Shown: piece after piece, positions 11,613 through 23,200 of the stretch
Numbering within the stretch: the first letter of the stretch is position 1
Layout of the letters: each line of letters opens with the position of its first letter
NCBI GenBank assembly: GCA_009767595.1
Contig: VSDK01027004.1
Location: 340,516 to 404,515 of the forward strand
DNA length: 64,000 nt
Origin: Symbiodinium kawagutii
Lineage: Eukaryota; Sar; Dinophyceae; Suessiales; Symbiodiniaceae
Reading direction: 5' to 3'
The notes under the pieces: generated by a model
The model's input: only the letters and a program-made list of their open reading frames with translations
Told to the model about the DNA's origin: nothing
Database searches by the model: none
Program-made: the position numbers and the translations under genes

Positions 11613-12050
11613 CTCAAAGCACCAACGGGTTAATCTTCTTTCACTTCTACGCTTACACGCAAAAAAGACCAATGAGGTTAGTCATCCCAGGGGTTGCTAA
11701 TCGAATAACGGGCTTTCATATCCTTGCATCTAGATATTTGTTGGAGCTATCATGATTGAAACATATTCAAAACTTCAGTTGCACATCTGCAAAGCTGGGT
11801 CAAACGCGCTTGGCACCTGCAATGGCTCCCCTTTTTGGAAAGGTAGCGAGTTGCCAGTGTCCTGGAGGGCAAGGAAGACCAAGGTCGGCCGGGTGGATGA
11901 CATGGCGAGCTTCAGTTCACATCTCAGCAGGACTAGAAACGGGTCCAGGCTTTGGGATGAGCTGAGTTGCCCGGCAAGGCCTACAGCAAAATCTGATGAA
12001 TAACAAGCAGACCAAAATGGCTGTGGGTCAAGGCTTGAACCAACCAATAC

Positions 12051-12161
12051 TTGGTGGCTTATAGATCCCTTGCTGAAAATATATTTTTAGTGGTTATATG
12101 GTAAATCAATCATATCCCAAAAACACTAAAAACCTAAGTTAGTGGGTATAAGCCATCCAGA
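12051..12161 (+). mobile_element. family C hairpin element, copy 1
   Basis: Nearly identical over about 110 bp to 55223-55334. It starts TTGGTGGCTTATAGATCCC and ends GGGTATAAGCCATCCAG, imperfect inverted repeats. Inner arms TTTTTAGTGG and CACTAAAAAC add a second stem. It is non-coding. Confidence 0.75.
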
Positions 12162-12251
12162 ATAATAGGGGATAATAAGCAACAATAGTCCGGAAAACAG
12201 TGATGAATGATATGGGAACCAGGGGTACGGGGTTTTGACCCACAGCCAAAT
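12161..12251 (+). mobile_element. family B element, right part
   Basis: AATGATATGGGAACCAGGGG, TACGGGGTTTTGACCCACAG. The left end is replaced by the family C copy, which suggests insertion of C into B or a junction between them. Confidence 0.6.
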
Positions 12252-13049
12252 GTCAAGGATACCAGGGCGATGGAAGGGCACAACTGAACATGGTAACTAT
12301 TCAAAGCCACGATCTACAAGCCACTCAGCGGTGGAACTGATGATTCGTGATTGATTGATGAGTTAGTCGAAAACCACTTAATGCTCCATAGCCCGCCAGC
12401 CAACCGAGTAGCACATCTATGAACAAATCAAAGCCGCAAAACGAGCTCTTGGCCGGGGATAACATCCCGTGGCGAAAGGAAACATGTCAAAAAATCCAGC
12501 ACACCATATCTCAATGACATCATGCCCACGAACATCCAACGCATTGAGTTTTCCTATGCTCACCATTTATCGTTTGCTCATGCTTTCCATGAACAAATCC
12601 ATCCTTTTGTGCTTGGGAAGCAACATTGCTCCATCCGATACCCATGTGCGAAATTCAGTATTGCCAAATCATGGACTGAAATCGCAAACCATTATTTATT
12701 AGTCACTAGCAAGCAGTTGCTAGGAACCAGCTATCAATCATCATTAGCCAGTATCAACTCTCTGGCGACTGACGTTTAGTGGCTGATTAATAACCCTCGT
12801 AAATTAGTATCACACCAAAGAAGTAGGTAATTAACCATTATGTCATGTCCTATTATCAACTATTATTGAAGCAAACTATCATGACCTAGTATTGAATTAT
12901 CAATAAATGTGAACCCCGGATTAATAAACCCCTGGTTGATTGATAGGGGGTATCCCCTAAAAGCCTAGGTTTTCTGTTAAAATGATAACCCCCACCATTG
13001 AGCAACCTAGGGTTTATCAATCCTGGGTTAACATGAACTATTGTCACAC
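12252..13049. other. spacer, no gene supported
   Basis: Mostly unique AT-rich sequence. 12900-13030 contains a short imperfect inverted repeat around AACCCTAGG-like words. No coding signal. Confidence 0.4.
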
Positions 13050-13147
13050 CATCGACTTCTCTGCACCCCTTCATCTCAACGCACAGCCTCAACGCGCCGC
13101 CCGTCTCCTTGGGTGCTTCTTTCTGCGCTTCTCTGGCGCCAAAGGTC
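13050..13147 (-). CDS. candidate exon, unknown protein
   Basis: Minus strand, after GGGTTGCCCAG|G, ending GATG|GTGTGA. Phase 2 in and phase 1 out give TFGAREAQKEAPKETGGALR then LCVEMKGCREVD. Its incoming phase matches the donor of the island at 13717-13662 and its outgoing phase matches 10336-10298. The sequence is hydrophilic and Lys/Glu-rich, with no recognised domain. Confidence 0.5.
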
Positions 13148-13289
13148 CTGGGCAACCCGTGTGCAACCCGTGTGCAACACATGGGTAGTGTTGCAACCAT
13201 CCATGCGGCCCTGTCAATGCTATCTATATAATTCTATATGATTCTAGCACATTGCTTTTTTTTTCGCAAAATGTCTTGTGATTTTGGTA

Positions 13290-13356
13290 TAGGAGGGGTG
13301 TCTCAATATACCCCCCAAATCATCCAACAGTAATCATTTTCTTCTGAGAAACCCCC
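13290..13356 (+). mobile_element. family A element, deleted copy
   Basis: GGTGTCTCAATATACCCCCC, AAATCATCCAACAGTAATCA and TTCTGAGAAACCCCC. It has both ends and a shortened middle. Confidence 0.5.
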
Positions 13357-13661
13357 AATATGAGCAACAACCTTTGGAGTGTGTGTTCGGGACAAGCTGT
13401 ATCTAAGCGCTCATGGGCTCTCCAAACCCACCAAACTGGTCAACTGTGTGAAGGGGCCCCACATTCACCACCACCACCACCGCCACACCACACACCACAA
13501 CAACACAGAACAGTCAAGCCAACCAACATGGCACAACATCTCACCAGGCACTACTTGCCGCCCCACAGCCCTCGCCACTCTGCTGAGCCACGCTGAATGA
13601 TCAGTGGGTTGGCTGAGTCCAGGTTCGCTCTCTGGTTGACGACCCACGGGTAGACCGCCAC

Positions 13662-13717
13662 CTGACACACAGCGAACCGAACCGCGCCGCGATGGAAGGG
13701 CCTTCCCGTTGGCTCAG
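13662..13717 (-). CDS. candidate exon, unknown protein
   Basis: Minus strand, after GCGCTTCAG, ending GTGTCAG|GTGGCG. Phase 0 in and phase 2 out give LSQREGPSIAARFGSLCV, which joins in frame to 13147-13050. A different phase stays open to a TAG at 13551 (EPTGRPFHRGAVRFAV and onward), so an alternative terminal exon cannot be excluded. Confidence 0.45.
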
Positions 13718-13773
13718 CTGAAGCGCTGAGCCCCAGTGATGGTTGGCGAAAGGTCAGCACTGAAACCAACAAA

Positions 13774-13893
13774 TAGCTATGGGTCAAGCAGTTAACCAGC
13801 AATAATGGTGGATAATCAGCAATAATAATAAGGAAACCGAGCTGGTTAATAATAGGGGAACCAGGGGTCCGGGGTTTTTGACCCACAGCCAAA
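13774..13893 (+). mobile_element. family B element
   Basis: TAGCTATGGGTCAAGCAG to GGTTTTTGACCCACAGCCAA. It lies about 60 bases upstream (in transcription direction) of the acceptor of the exon at 13717. Confidence 0.7.
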
Positions 13894-15049
13894 CAAATAG
13901 ACTGAGAAAGGTGTACTGCTGGTCGTTTGATTGCCCATTGTTCAGAGTGCTCGTCATGTGTCATCAATACACTTTGTCAATGGAGCTAGTGGAAAAAAAC
14001 ACTACAGGAACCATTTTTCAGGGTGAAACATCGCAGAACAGTGGTGGATATTGGTACCTACAGAGTAGTACCCCCAGTGACAAGTCTTTTGAAACCCCAC
14101 TTAAGTATATTCATGCCAGATTCTATCATGTTAAATCCATCACCACTTGTGGCCACAGTAATCATATTCACCAACTTACGTGGTGGGGACCCCTTGATAT
14201 AAGCTGCTTAACAAGCCATTTCACCATAGCCATATCTACCATAAGTAGTAGTTTCCCTAGTTATGAACCAACCTAACTAAGGGGCCCCACCGTGTAGCCA
14301 TCTGGGGCTCGACTCTGCATCACCAAACATCCATGGCTTCAGTGCTGAGGCAATGAGTTGAGTAGTCCCTGTAGATGGGGGTGAAACGAGCAAAGCTAAG
14401 GAGGAAGGTCATCCCCTCCCCGCGGTATGTCACATCCTCCCAGAAATCTTCCTTGAGAAATGGGAATAGTTTCTACTTCTTCCAAGTTCTGAGATTTCTT
14501 TGGGGAAGTTGCCTCACCTTTCCACAAGTGGTTTTCCGACCAACGAGCCAAAGCTGAACTAGCAAACAACCAGGATTTTGATCTGTATCTTTCTGTTGAG
14601 CCTAGTTGCTCTTTCAAGTGTTTGCAGGGATTGCCACATTTAGGATTGTTTCTACCATGGTTTGAACATGATACTGGTGCACCCCTAGACCCAATAGAAA
14701 TGAATTATCATTCGGATATTGCAGGCATAATTGGACATATCAAAATAAGTGTATATGAAGATATAAAAAAAAAACATATATATGTAAATAAATACGTAAA
14801 TATAAATAAATATATGTATATATATAAATATAAATATACATAGTTTTAAACATTTATAAACCAGTGTTTGCACACATATAAAAAAAATGATCTACACATG
14901 TATTCACACAAAATGAAAATGAACACCCACTTGATAAAGAGTGGTTCATCAAAATACCAAGTAGTGACGTAGTGATAGTGGGCACAACTCGCCGCACCTT
15001 GTCGTGCTGCCTCCTCCAAGGATGCTGGTGGCTGGGTGGTAACCATCAG
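13894..15049. other. spacer; possible micro-exon near 15020
   Basis: Mostly unique AT-rich sequence. A small GC-rich patch at 14990-15040, read on the minus strand, has an acceptor CATCCTTGGAG|G and then AGGCAGCACGACAAG|GTGCGG, which could be a 16-base exon. This is too short to support. 14770-14900 is TATA-rich. Confidence 0.3.
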
Positions 15050-16760
15050 TAGTGGTTGGGATTAACCATGGTTGCAACTATTGAACATGGTTATGGTTAT
15101 GCTTATGGTTTTAAATGCATGAAATGGTGTTCAACTAGTTATTGAACATGGTTATGGTTATGGTTATAAGCAACTGTTGTAGTTGAACATGCTTATGGTT
15201 GTAAGTGAATGAATACTTTTTGTCATGATTCATATCCATCATTGACCATCATTCAGTATCATAATGAGTAACAATCGTTCACTAATACAAAAGCATCAAC
15301 CATCCTGATCCGAACTCACAAACAACAACTTTGCATCATCAATTGCAATCCATGAATTATTCATCATGAAGCAATATACACCAATATTTGGCCTTTGATA
15401 ACCAGCCATTGTTAACTATTTGTTATTATGCTTAACCACCCTTGACTGTTGCACACACACACACATCAAAGAGTCAATCATGACAATCATACCTTGCTGC
15501 AGGATCATTAACTACGGTTGATTATGAACCATCATAAGTGGAAATCTGGAAATCCAAAATAAACCCATTGCCTTAATGTAAGCCAAAACATATCAGCAAT
15601 CAATGTTCAACCATCATTGTCAGACTTTCCATCATAGATATTATCAACCATCATATGTGTGACTGGAATTATACAATCATCATTGACACCATTATTACTC
15701 TTGCTGACCACCCCGAAACATTGGATTGTATTCCCTGTAAGTCTTGGTTATCATCCCTTTTAATCAACCATCATTAACACCAAAATTAATAGTGTCAACC
15801 ATAGTTCACCTATAATCATACCATTGTTGCTATTGACCAACTTGATTAACATGACCAATAATCGTTAATCACCGTTATTGCCATTGGTCAATCTTTACCC
15901 ATGGAAACAGCATTATGATCTTATCAATGGTGAATCTCCATAGTAACCATCTCATTAGTAAGCATTAGTAGCCATCGTTAGAGCTGGCTTATCAATGATG
16001 GTTCATAACGATCAATCTTATGATGTTATTAGTATCAATTATCATTATTATCATTCAAAATCCATATGCGCGTTTCTCAAAATAGGGGAACCCCCACCAT
16101 CATCCAATAGTCCCCATGTATAGTAATAAACCAACCATCTTTCAGGTCCCCTATTTTGAGAAACCACCATATCTAAAGCATCACTTTCCACCATCAATCA
16201 TCATCATTATGAACCATCAATTATATTTGTCATTACTGTAATTAACCATTGTTATTAGCCATGACTAGCCACAATAAATCATCGTTGCTAGTAACTCCAA
16301 CTACAATGATTCACCATTGTCTTGTTGGTTGTTATCTCCTATTATTTACAATTCAACACCCATCTAACTACCATCATTGTCAGTATTATTACCATGAGTC
16401 GTTAATCATTGGTAGTAACAGCTACTAATCATTGCTATCATATTGTTATCATAACCATCATTATCAACCATTCTTCACCATCAGTAATAATTATATAATC
16501 ATTATTTAGCCATTACCATCATCAAACATTATTACCAACAATCATCAACCATTGCCAAATTGCCAGTAATCATTATTTGCCAATCATTAACCGTTAATCG
16601 TTGACCATCACACATCATCTGCAGTTAAACACCAACCATCAATCTTCGAACCATCAGTAATGATCTCTTGGCCATCAATCATTGACTAAATGTTATATTA
16701 CAATCATTAGGCTACCATAATTAATTCATTAATGGTTATTACTTCCTACCATTATTGTCA
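15050..16760. repeat. degenerate ATTAACCATCATTAACC repeat field
   Basis: Words AACCATCATT, ATTAACCA and ATCATCA recur irregularly over 1.7 kb. The same words form the interior of the family A and B elements. No coding signal. Confidence 0.55.
16064..16172 (+). mobile_element. family A element
   Basis: Starts CGCGTTTCTCAAAATAGGGG and ends CCCCTATTTTGAGAAACCAC plus CATAT. The middle is CCACCATCATCCAATAG and AAACCAACCATC. One of the best preserved copies. Confidence 0.75.
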
Positions 16761-16780
16761 TCTCCTTGGATCATCGGCTC

Positions 16781-16854
16781 CTCGCTGGCCACGCGGTCGG
16801 CCAAGGTAGACCTTGCTTTTCCGCCGTCGAGACGGGTGCAGCGCAGCCGGGTCC
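16781..16854 (-). CDS. candidate exon, unknown protein
   Basis: Minus strand, after ACCCTCCCAAG|G. Phase 1 gives TRLRCTRLDGGKARSTLADR and VASE, ending AGCGAG|GAGCCG, a GA donor of the kind used elsewhere in this window. Phase 1 in matches the donor at 18670, and phase 0 out matches 13717. The downstream border is uncertain because GT at GACCGC|GTGGCC would also fit. Confidence 0.42.
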
Positions 16855-16874
16855 CTTGGGAGGGTACGAACAGG

Positions 16875-18414
16875 TGGTGGGTGATTAAAGATGGTAAATG
16901 ATGGTTAATGAATGTTAATGATGATTGATCAATGATGGCTAATAATGATTAATCGGCAAGAAGGTGACCAAATTGACCAACCATAGGGATCAATGATGGT
17001 TGCTGGTGGCAAGAAACAAAACATCGTAGGGGTGGTATAGGTACAGGCTTATGGCTGATAGGTATATGGGATACCTGTGGCATAGGTAACTATCATAGGC
17101 ATAGGCAATGGTGCAGGCTGATGGCTCATAGTGCTAGCTGAGCAATTGTTATCTGCCAATGCCCGTTGAGCAAGAATCGTGCTGTGTCCATGAATGGTGT
17201 ATCATGAATCGTGTTGGCGTCCATCACGAATGATGCAACTTCCTCGTCAGGAAAGGTACCAGTACCAGGTACCGCTGCTGGGATAATCGACTGCTAATTC
17301 TGGGAAAATTTGAGTCATGAGTCATGATCCGCACAAAATCATGGTTTTGCTTCATTGATCACATGTGACTTGGAAGATCGAATCACAACTTCTGAGCCGC
17401 TCAATATTGATGGATTTGATCTAAAAACACAAACGATTGGACCATGGTAGATCAATACCACGTGCAACCCTATGTTTGCTTCGGAAGATCAGCAACCAAA
17501 TTTCGATAGACCATCATCTTGCAAACCCCCTTTTCACATTTACTGATTCCCTACAATGTCAACATCCGCCATCATGATACGATATTCATGACGAATCCGG
17601 CATTCAGAACATGGTTAGGTTGTACATTGTTTCTCTCAATTGTTGCAACTATGCTGTTGCTTACTTTTGCCTGTCAGGAATCCCTGTTGTTCCCGAGCCA
17701 TATCATAATGCCCGTGCTTCTCACCCTCTTCTGCCTCATTAGAATTACCAATGATCATCATACTACAAAATGCATTCATTAAATGAGTGTTTCGTATGCC
17801 ATTATTGTTCCAAGTCATCAGCATATGTGTTCCAAACAATCTTCACATCATGGCGATCATTTCTTCACCTGTGTTGAAAGTTGAAAACAACATACTGTCC
17901 AGTAGCTAGGTGTTACCATTACCACACGCATCATATCCATATTGCTGTTCATGCACCCCCAGTATGGTTGATTGCCATTCACCATTGTCACCAATCGCCA
18001 GATCCCCGTCGTTGGGATATATATATATATATATATATGTATATGAATATATATATATATATATAGAGAAAAAAAAACGATGCCAACCACTGTCCGCACT
18101 TTCTTATGATATCGAATAGCCTCATTAATACACAATTGACAAAATAATTGTATCAAATATTGAACATGAGTGTCCACACATATGCTATCACAATCACAAT
18201 ATATGTATTGATAACATTCTGTGAATATATATATATATAATATCAACATGCATTTCCAACATATACCAGCATAGATCAACATATGATTCCAACATATGAT
18301 ACCAAGATATTGTACCAACACACGATGCCAATATATTCTACCAACATCTGATGACGATGTATGATACCAACATGTGATACCAGCATATGGCTCCAACAAA
18401 AGCCAACATATACT
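16875..18414. other. spacer with (TA)n microsatellites
   Basis: Holds (TA)n at 18018-18063 and 18224-18238 and unique sequence. The two open frames of 87 and 180 codons here are AT-rich and Tyr/Ile-rich by composition, so I do not call them. Confidence 0.45.
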
Positions 18415-18534
18415 TGGCTATGGGTCAGTTCACCCTTAGTCCCCCTGGTTCCCCACTGTTAACCATTGTTTTCCTTATGAAATTGTTGCTTATTATCTCC
18501 CATTATTGATGCTTAATATTGACCCATAGCCATG
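18415..18534 (-). mobile_element. family B element, reverse orientation
   Basis: TTGGCTATGGGTCAGTTCAC, then CTTAGTCCCCCTGGTTCCCC, ending TTGACCCATAGCCATG. Same family as 6110, inverted. Confidence 0.7.
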
Positions 18535-18669
18535 TATAGCTGGTATATCCCCTACTATTGCTACTTACTATCCCCTAGTGTTAACCATTAACCAGCGAGT
18601 TAATCACAATAAACGCCATAGCCACCTCCGTTCACCATCAACCCTCCTCCTGAGCGTCGCACATCCCAC

Positions 18670-18739
18670 CCTTCGCAGCTTTGGACGGTGGCACCGTCCG
18701 CGGCGCGGAGTCTTTCGGCGCCGCGGCAGGATGGCCCGC
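18670..18739 (-). CDS. candidate exon, Ala/Pro/Lys-rich linker
   Basis: Minus strand, after TCGAGCTCCCCAG|G, ending GCGAAGG|GTGGGA. Phase 0 gives AGHPAAAPKDSAPRTV and PPSKAAK, a disordered linker-like segment. It could follow the EF-hand core exon at 20399-20292 and precede 16854. All three frames are open on both strands in this very GC-rich island, so the frame rests on phase agreement. Confidence 0.4.
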
Positions 18740-18957
18740 CTGGGGAGCTCGAAACGGACCATGGAGGGATGATCGACCCATGGGTAGTCGATGGTTCACT
18801 GACTATAGGGAATCATACCCTCTGGTGATCTAACATAGCTGGCTGGAAAATCCATCAGTGAAATCGCTGATTTCCCAGGGTTTCCCTAGAAAAATGGTGA
18901 TTTTCCATTGCTAGATCACCGGAGTTTAACCAACAACACTCGGAGTGCACATGGAGT

Positions 18958-19047
18958 GATGATGGAGGATGGGGGCTGATGGTTGATGGTATCATGAGGG
19001 AATAATCATCAACAATACTAGGGTGTACAAGGTCACATCATGGTTAT

Positions 19048-19103
<56 letters not shown>
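18958..19103 (+). repeat. family D module with (GAT)n, copy 1
   Basis: GATGGTTGATGGTATCATGA, a stretch with GGGTGTAC and GGTTATTGGATGATGATG lead into a perfect GAT array. The same leader precedes another GAT array at 33384-33542. Confidence 0.7.
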
Positions 19104-19107
<4 letters not shown>

Positions 19108-20025
19108 GTACATGATCACCGTCCGTGGTGCATCCTGGTTGATTCTGACCATAATGAAGCATCATCAACCACAATCAACCTCAAGTATCCGCGACCAGCC
19201 GTGATTAACCACCCAAAAGCCATAATCAAGCATCTGCACCAACCATGTATGGTACAGAATCTAGCCGAGCTACAAGTGCATGTTGGTTGGAACACATGCT
19301 TCTTCAGAACTCGCCCAAAGTGCTTTGTCGATCAGCCCTGGATGATCATTTTCCGCTAATATTGGGGTAAGCCCAAATCCAAGACTTCCCTGGTGAAAAA
19401 TGCTTACTGTGAGATGCTTGGGGACAATTACTGCTAAGGACACAGCCCTAGACTCATATCATTGTGTCCTTCTTCAGTTTTGCAAATGTTCAACACAGCC
19501 TAGAATACATGGATGTGGCTCGAAAACGAAATATCAAGAAACTATTGGGGTAGACCATCAAACATGTTCTCAAGTTAGCTGCAAGGTCTCTCTAAGGATT
19601 CGTTCTGTCCAAGGCGTGCAACATTCGGGGCTTGCCGATGGCTTCCCACAAGGCTAGACAAAGATTTTTCAATGTGATTCACCCCTAGAAATTATCATTG
19701 CCAACAACATCGGACAACTAGCATCCAACTCAAGATGTTTGAATGTGACTAGTTACATCCAACAAGTATGAAACAGGACAAGCCATGCATCATCGAATTC
19801 TTAAACACTTTGGACCATTAATCCTTTTCGCCAGTCCCCATGGTTTTTATTCACTCTATGTAAAAAGGATGGACTATCATCCGCCATAGATCTGATATTA
19901 TCTCACATATTAACCATCAATCACACGGGAATGTGCCACAAATAGCGGTACTCAAAAACAAAACAATGGTTCCTTGCAACATGATCATCTCTTGGAGGGT
20001 TGTTGGTTACCACATTTTGGCACAT
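19104..20025. other. spacer, no gene supported
   Basis: Unique sequence with no exon island I can support. Confidence 0.4.
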
Positions 20026-20150
20026 AGGCTATGGGTCAATATTAACCAACCAACTAACGGGGTATAATCACCAACAACTCATAGGAAAAACGAGTTGGTT
20101 AATGATAGGGGAACCAGGGGGACTAAGGGTGAACTGACCCACTGCCATAT
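20026..20150 (+). mobile_element. family B element
   Basis: TAGGCTATGGGTCAATATTA at the left, GAACTGACCCACTGCCATAT at the right, complete. Lies just 3' of the exon ending near 20292. Confidence 0.75.
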
Positions 20151-20291
20151 ACCAATAACTATAGATATTTCACCAACTAATGATGGTGGACATGTTGCTT
20201 ATGATGACATAAATAAATATTACCCTGTTTTGGCACATACCCATAGTATTATAAATTGCATTCATCCTTCACAACTGTCTTAACCATCCAC

Positions 20292-23200
20292 CCTACCGTT
20301 GTGCTGTTTCCAGTGCCGGAAGCCCCGCGCCGGCATGAAGAGGTGGTCCGATTCGCTGGCCAGGGATGGAATCCGGAAGGCTTGTCGAGCCGTTTCGGCC
20401 TGCCATGGGTCAGCTGAGGCACAAAAAATGCGAAATGAATAATACGAGGAGTAATAATAATGGCTATATTTAATAATAGAATATAAGAATAATGCATATA
20501 TATATGAATAAAATATTATGGTACATTCTAGGACCTAATAGTAATAAACAATAGTAATGCTATTAATTATACCGTAATTCTACTACTATGAATACTGTTC
20601 TTCATTACCTCAATAGTAATATAACAGAAGCGTAAACACTTAATCAAAGTAATGGTAATATTTTGATAATAGTGAGAATAGTCAGTAAAATCACTATGAA
20701 ACGATTGCAGTACTGATAGTAATAGTAACAATACTAATAACAAGGTATTGTAATCAATTGATACTAACAACCAGGTATTACCACTCGTATTTGTCAATAC
20801 GAATATCGCGTATTGAAATAATGCTAACAACCGTAACAACCAGGGCTTCGGCTTTGAGGGTTGGTATAGATTATACCTACCGAGTCTAGAGAAATCATGG
20901 TTGAAAATGGTTGCTGATCACATTCAATGATGTTTGACAATGGTTTGCAACCAAAAACAATGAATGATTAGTCATGGTGGATAGTAGTGCTTAATGATGG
21001 CGACTAGTTGGTGGTAAACATCTCTATCTTTGGACATGCAAATGATGACGTGCTATGGGACCCTTCTTGCTGCTGGAAGAAACCATACGGTTCTGGGTCC
21101 CCGGCTTCATTGCAACGGTTGGCTGACCCAAATGCAGTTGTTTGATCATGCCAATGATGGATTCCATGTATTTAGAACAACCCAAATGTATCTCATGCAT
21201 TCTTTGAGATGCTAGTTCTTCAACAAGCATGATCACTCACCGGCCATTTTGAATCATCAGCCACACACCAACCTTTTGTAAGCATCATTCATCAGGAACC
21301 GAACCTTGTGACACTTGGAACCACCCAGGCGCAGCATCAGCTTCCTAGTGGAAAGGCCGGGCAGCTAGGCAGCTGTGATTGAACCAGCTTAGCTTCTCAA
21401 TAGGTTGGCCAGTCAAACCCAGGAATGCCACCAGCTCACAACAGAATCAAGCNNNNNNNNNNNNNNNNNNNNNNNNNNNNNNNNNNNNNNNNNNNNNNNN
21501 NNNNNNNNNNNNNNNNNNNNNNTGCCCCCCCCCCCACCCCCCCCCCACCCACCAGCCACGTGCGGAACCATTCGGCAGCTTCGCCTCGGCGATGAACTGC
21601 TCCACCATCATCACTTGAGCTTCGGGATCCGCATCAACACCCAGCAGCAGGCCCTGGGGAGGACGGTGAGGCGGACCGGGGTGACCCCACCCGGAGGGTT
21701 CAACGATGCCCTGCAGGACGTGGAGCAATGGCTGGTGAACTATGGCTGGTTGAGTTAAGAAAAAATATGGTTGGCTAACAGCTATGGTGAACGATTAATG
21801 ACAATGGTTCATGATTCATAATGCTTGATGATCATTGATACTTGTTGATTGCATCACAATTTTCAACAGGTTTAGCAGCTATTTCTATATGGTGGATTTC
21901 CATGCAGCCAGGACAATGTTTGCCACGGGGTAAGTATCAGCCGCAAGAATAATAGGGCTGGTTGATGATTACTAAGGCTCGTCAAGTGTGGCCAATTAAC
22001 CATTGTAGATTGTGGCTGGTTAATAATTATGGCAAATCACTCATGATCATGGAGACATAGATATTGATTGTAGACAAGCTTCAAAGTAAAGTTAATTACA
22101 TCATGGCTACTGGGTACATAGGTTTTTGTGATACTGCTGACTCTAATACTTGAAAATGACACAGGTTCATGATGATTCCATGGTTCAATCATAATTGTCT
22201 ACCGCTCCGCGAATGGATCTGCATAGGTATGCCAGCGTCGCGAGTGATAACCAGCACCCTCGAAACGCTGCACTGAGAGACGTCCAAGGTCACAAACAGG
22301 GCGCTAAGCATTCCATGTGGCAGTGGGTCAAAGCCCTGTACCCCTGGTTCCCCCACTATTAACCACTGTTTTCCCTATTATTGTTGGTGGAAATCCCCCA
22401 TTAGTTGGTTGGTTAACTGCTTGACCCATAGCCAAGAATGATTACAACCGCCTGGAAGATCAGGGAGTTGGCTTGATAAATCTTGCTGTTGATGGTTTTC
22501 CTCGGGTCCCATTCGGGTATGGGTCAATATTAACGATCAATATTAAGCAATAATAACAGGGAAAACAGCATGGTTAATGATGGGAATCAGGGGTACGGGG
22601 TTTTGACCAATAGCCATTCAAAAGCCAATTTTGGTGACACCAAGCTGTTGTTGGCTATTCCCCTCCTTCTCTGCTGGTTTCAATCCTCAAACAAAACCAC
22701 CAACCGATGCTCCTAAGAAAAGCGGGAGTGTGGGACTGCCTCCCATGCTGATGTGGCTTCACCACCACTGCTTGTTTCCCTCCAAACAAAAAGGTGTCGG
22801 TTTCTCACGCCACAGGTGACCCCCAAAATCAGTGCTTTATTACTATCAATGGTTATCAAAGTAGATGATTTAGGGGTACCCCTATGACTTGAGACCCCAC
22901 CCCCGGTGCTTTCCACCGTTTCCAGCGCAGTCTCAACCGTTGGATCCGCCCAGGCGCGCCTGCATGTAATTCCGAAAGACGCTGAAGGGCACGGGTCGAC
23001 CCTCTGGATCGAGCTGCTCCCGGAACACGCCACGGAATTTCCTGCAGCGGTGGCTGGTCCCTGGGGCTCCTGGCTGGGTACCCCCGCATTGGCTGAGGCA
23101 TGTCCGCAGGGGTAAGTTTTCAATGGTGCTTTTGTAACAAGTAGTTGTCTGTCAGTGTTAAAAAATAACTAGTGGCAATTTTCAATGATTGTTAACAACC

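Noticed and set aside
17857-18399. 180-codon minus-strand open frame
   Set aside because: Composition follows TATA and TGGTAT repeats (Tyr/Ile runs). No GC-rich exon signal.
22906-23115. Plus-strand exon with a consensus GTAAGT donor
   Set aside because: Reads plausibly, but the minus strand gives the recognised family segment FREQLDPEGRPVPF in the right phase between neighbouring exons.
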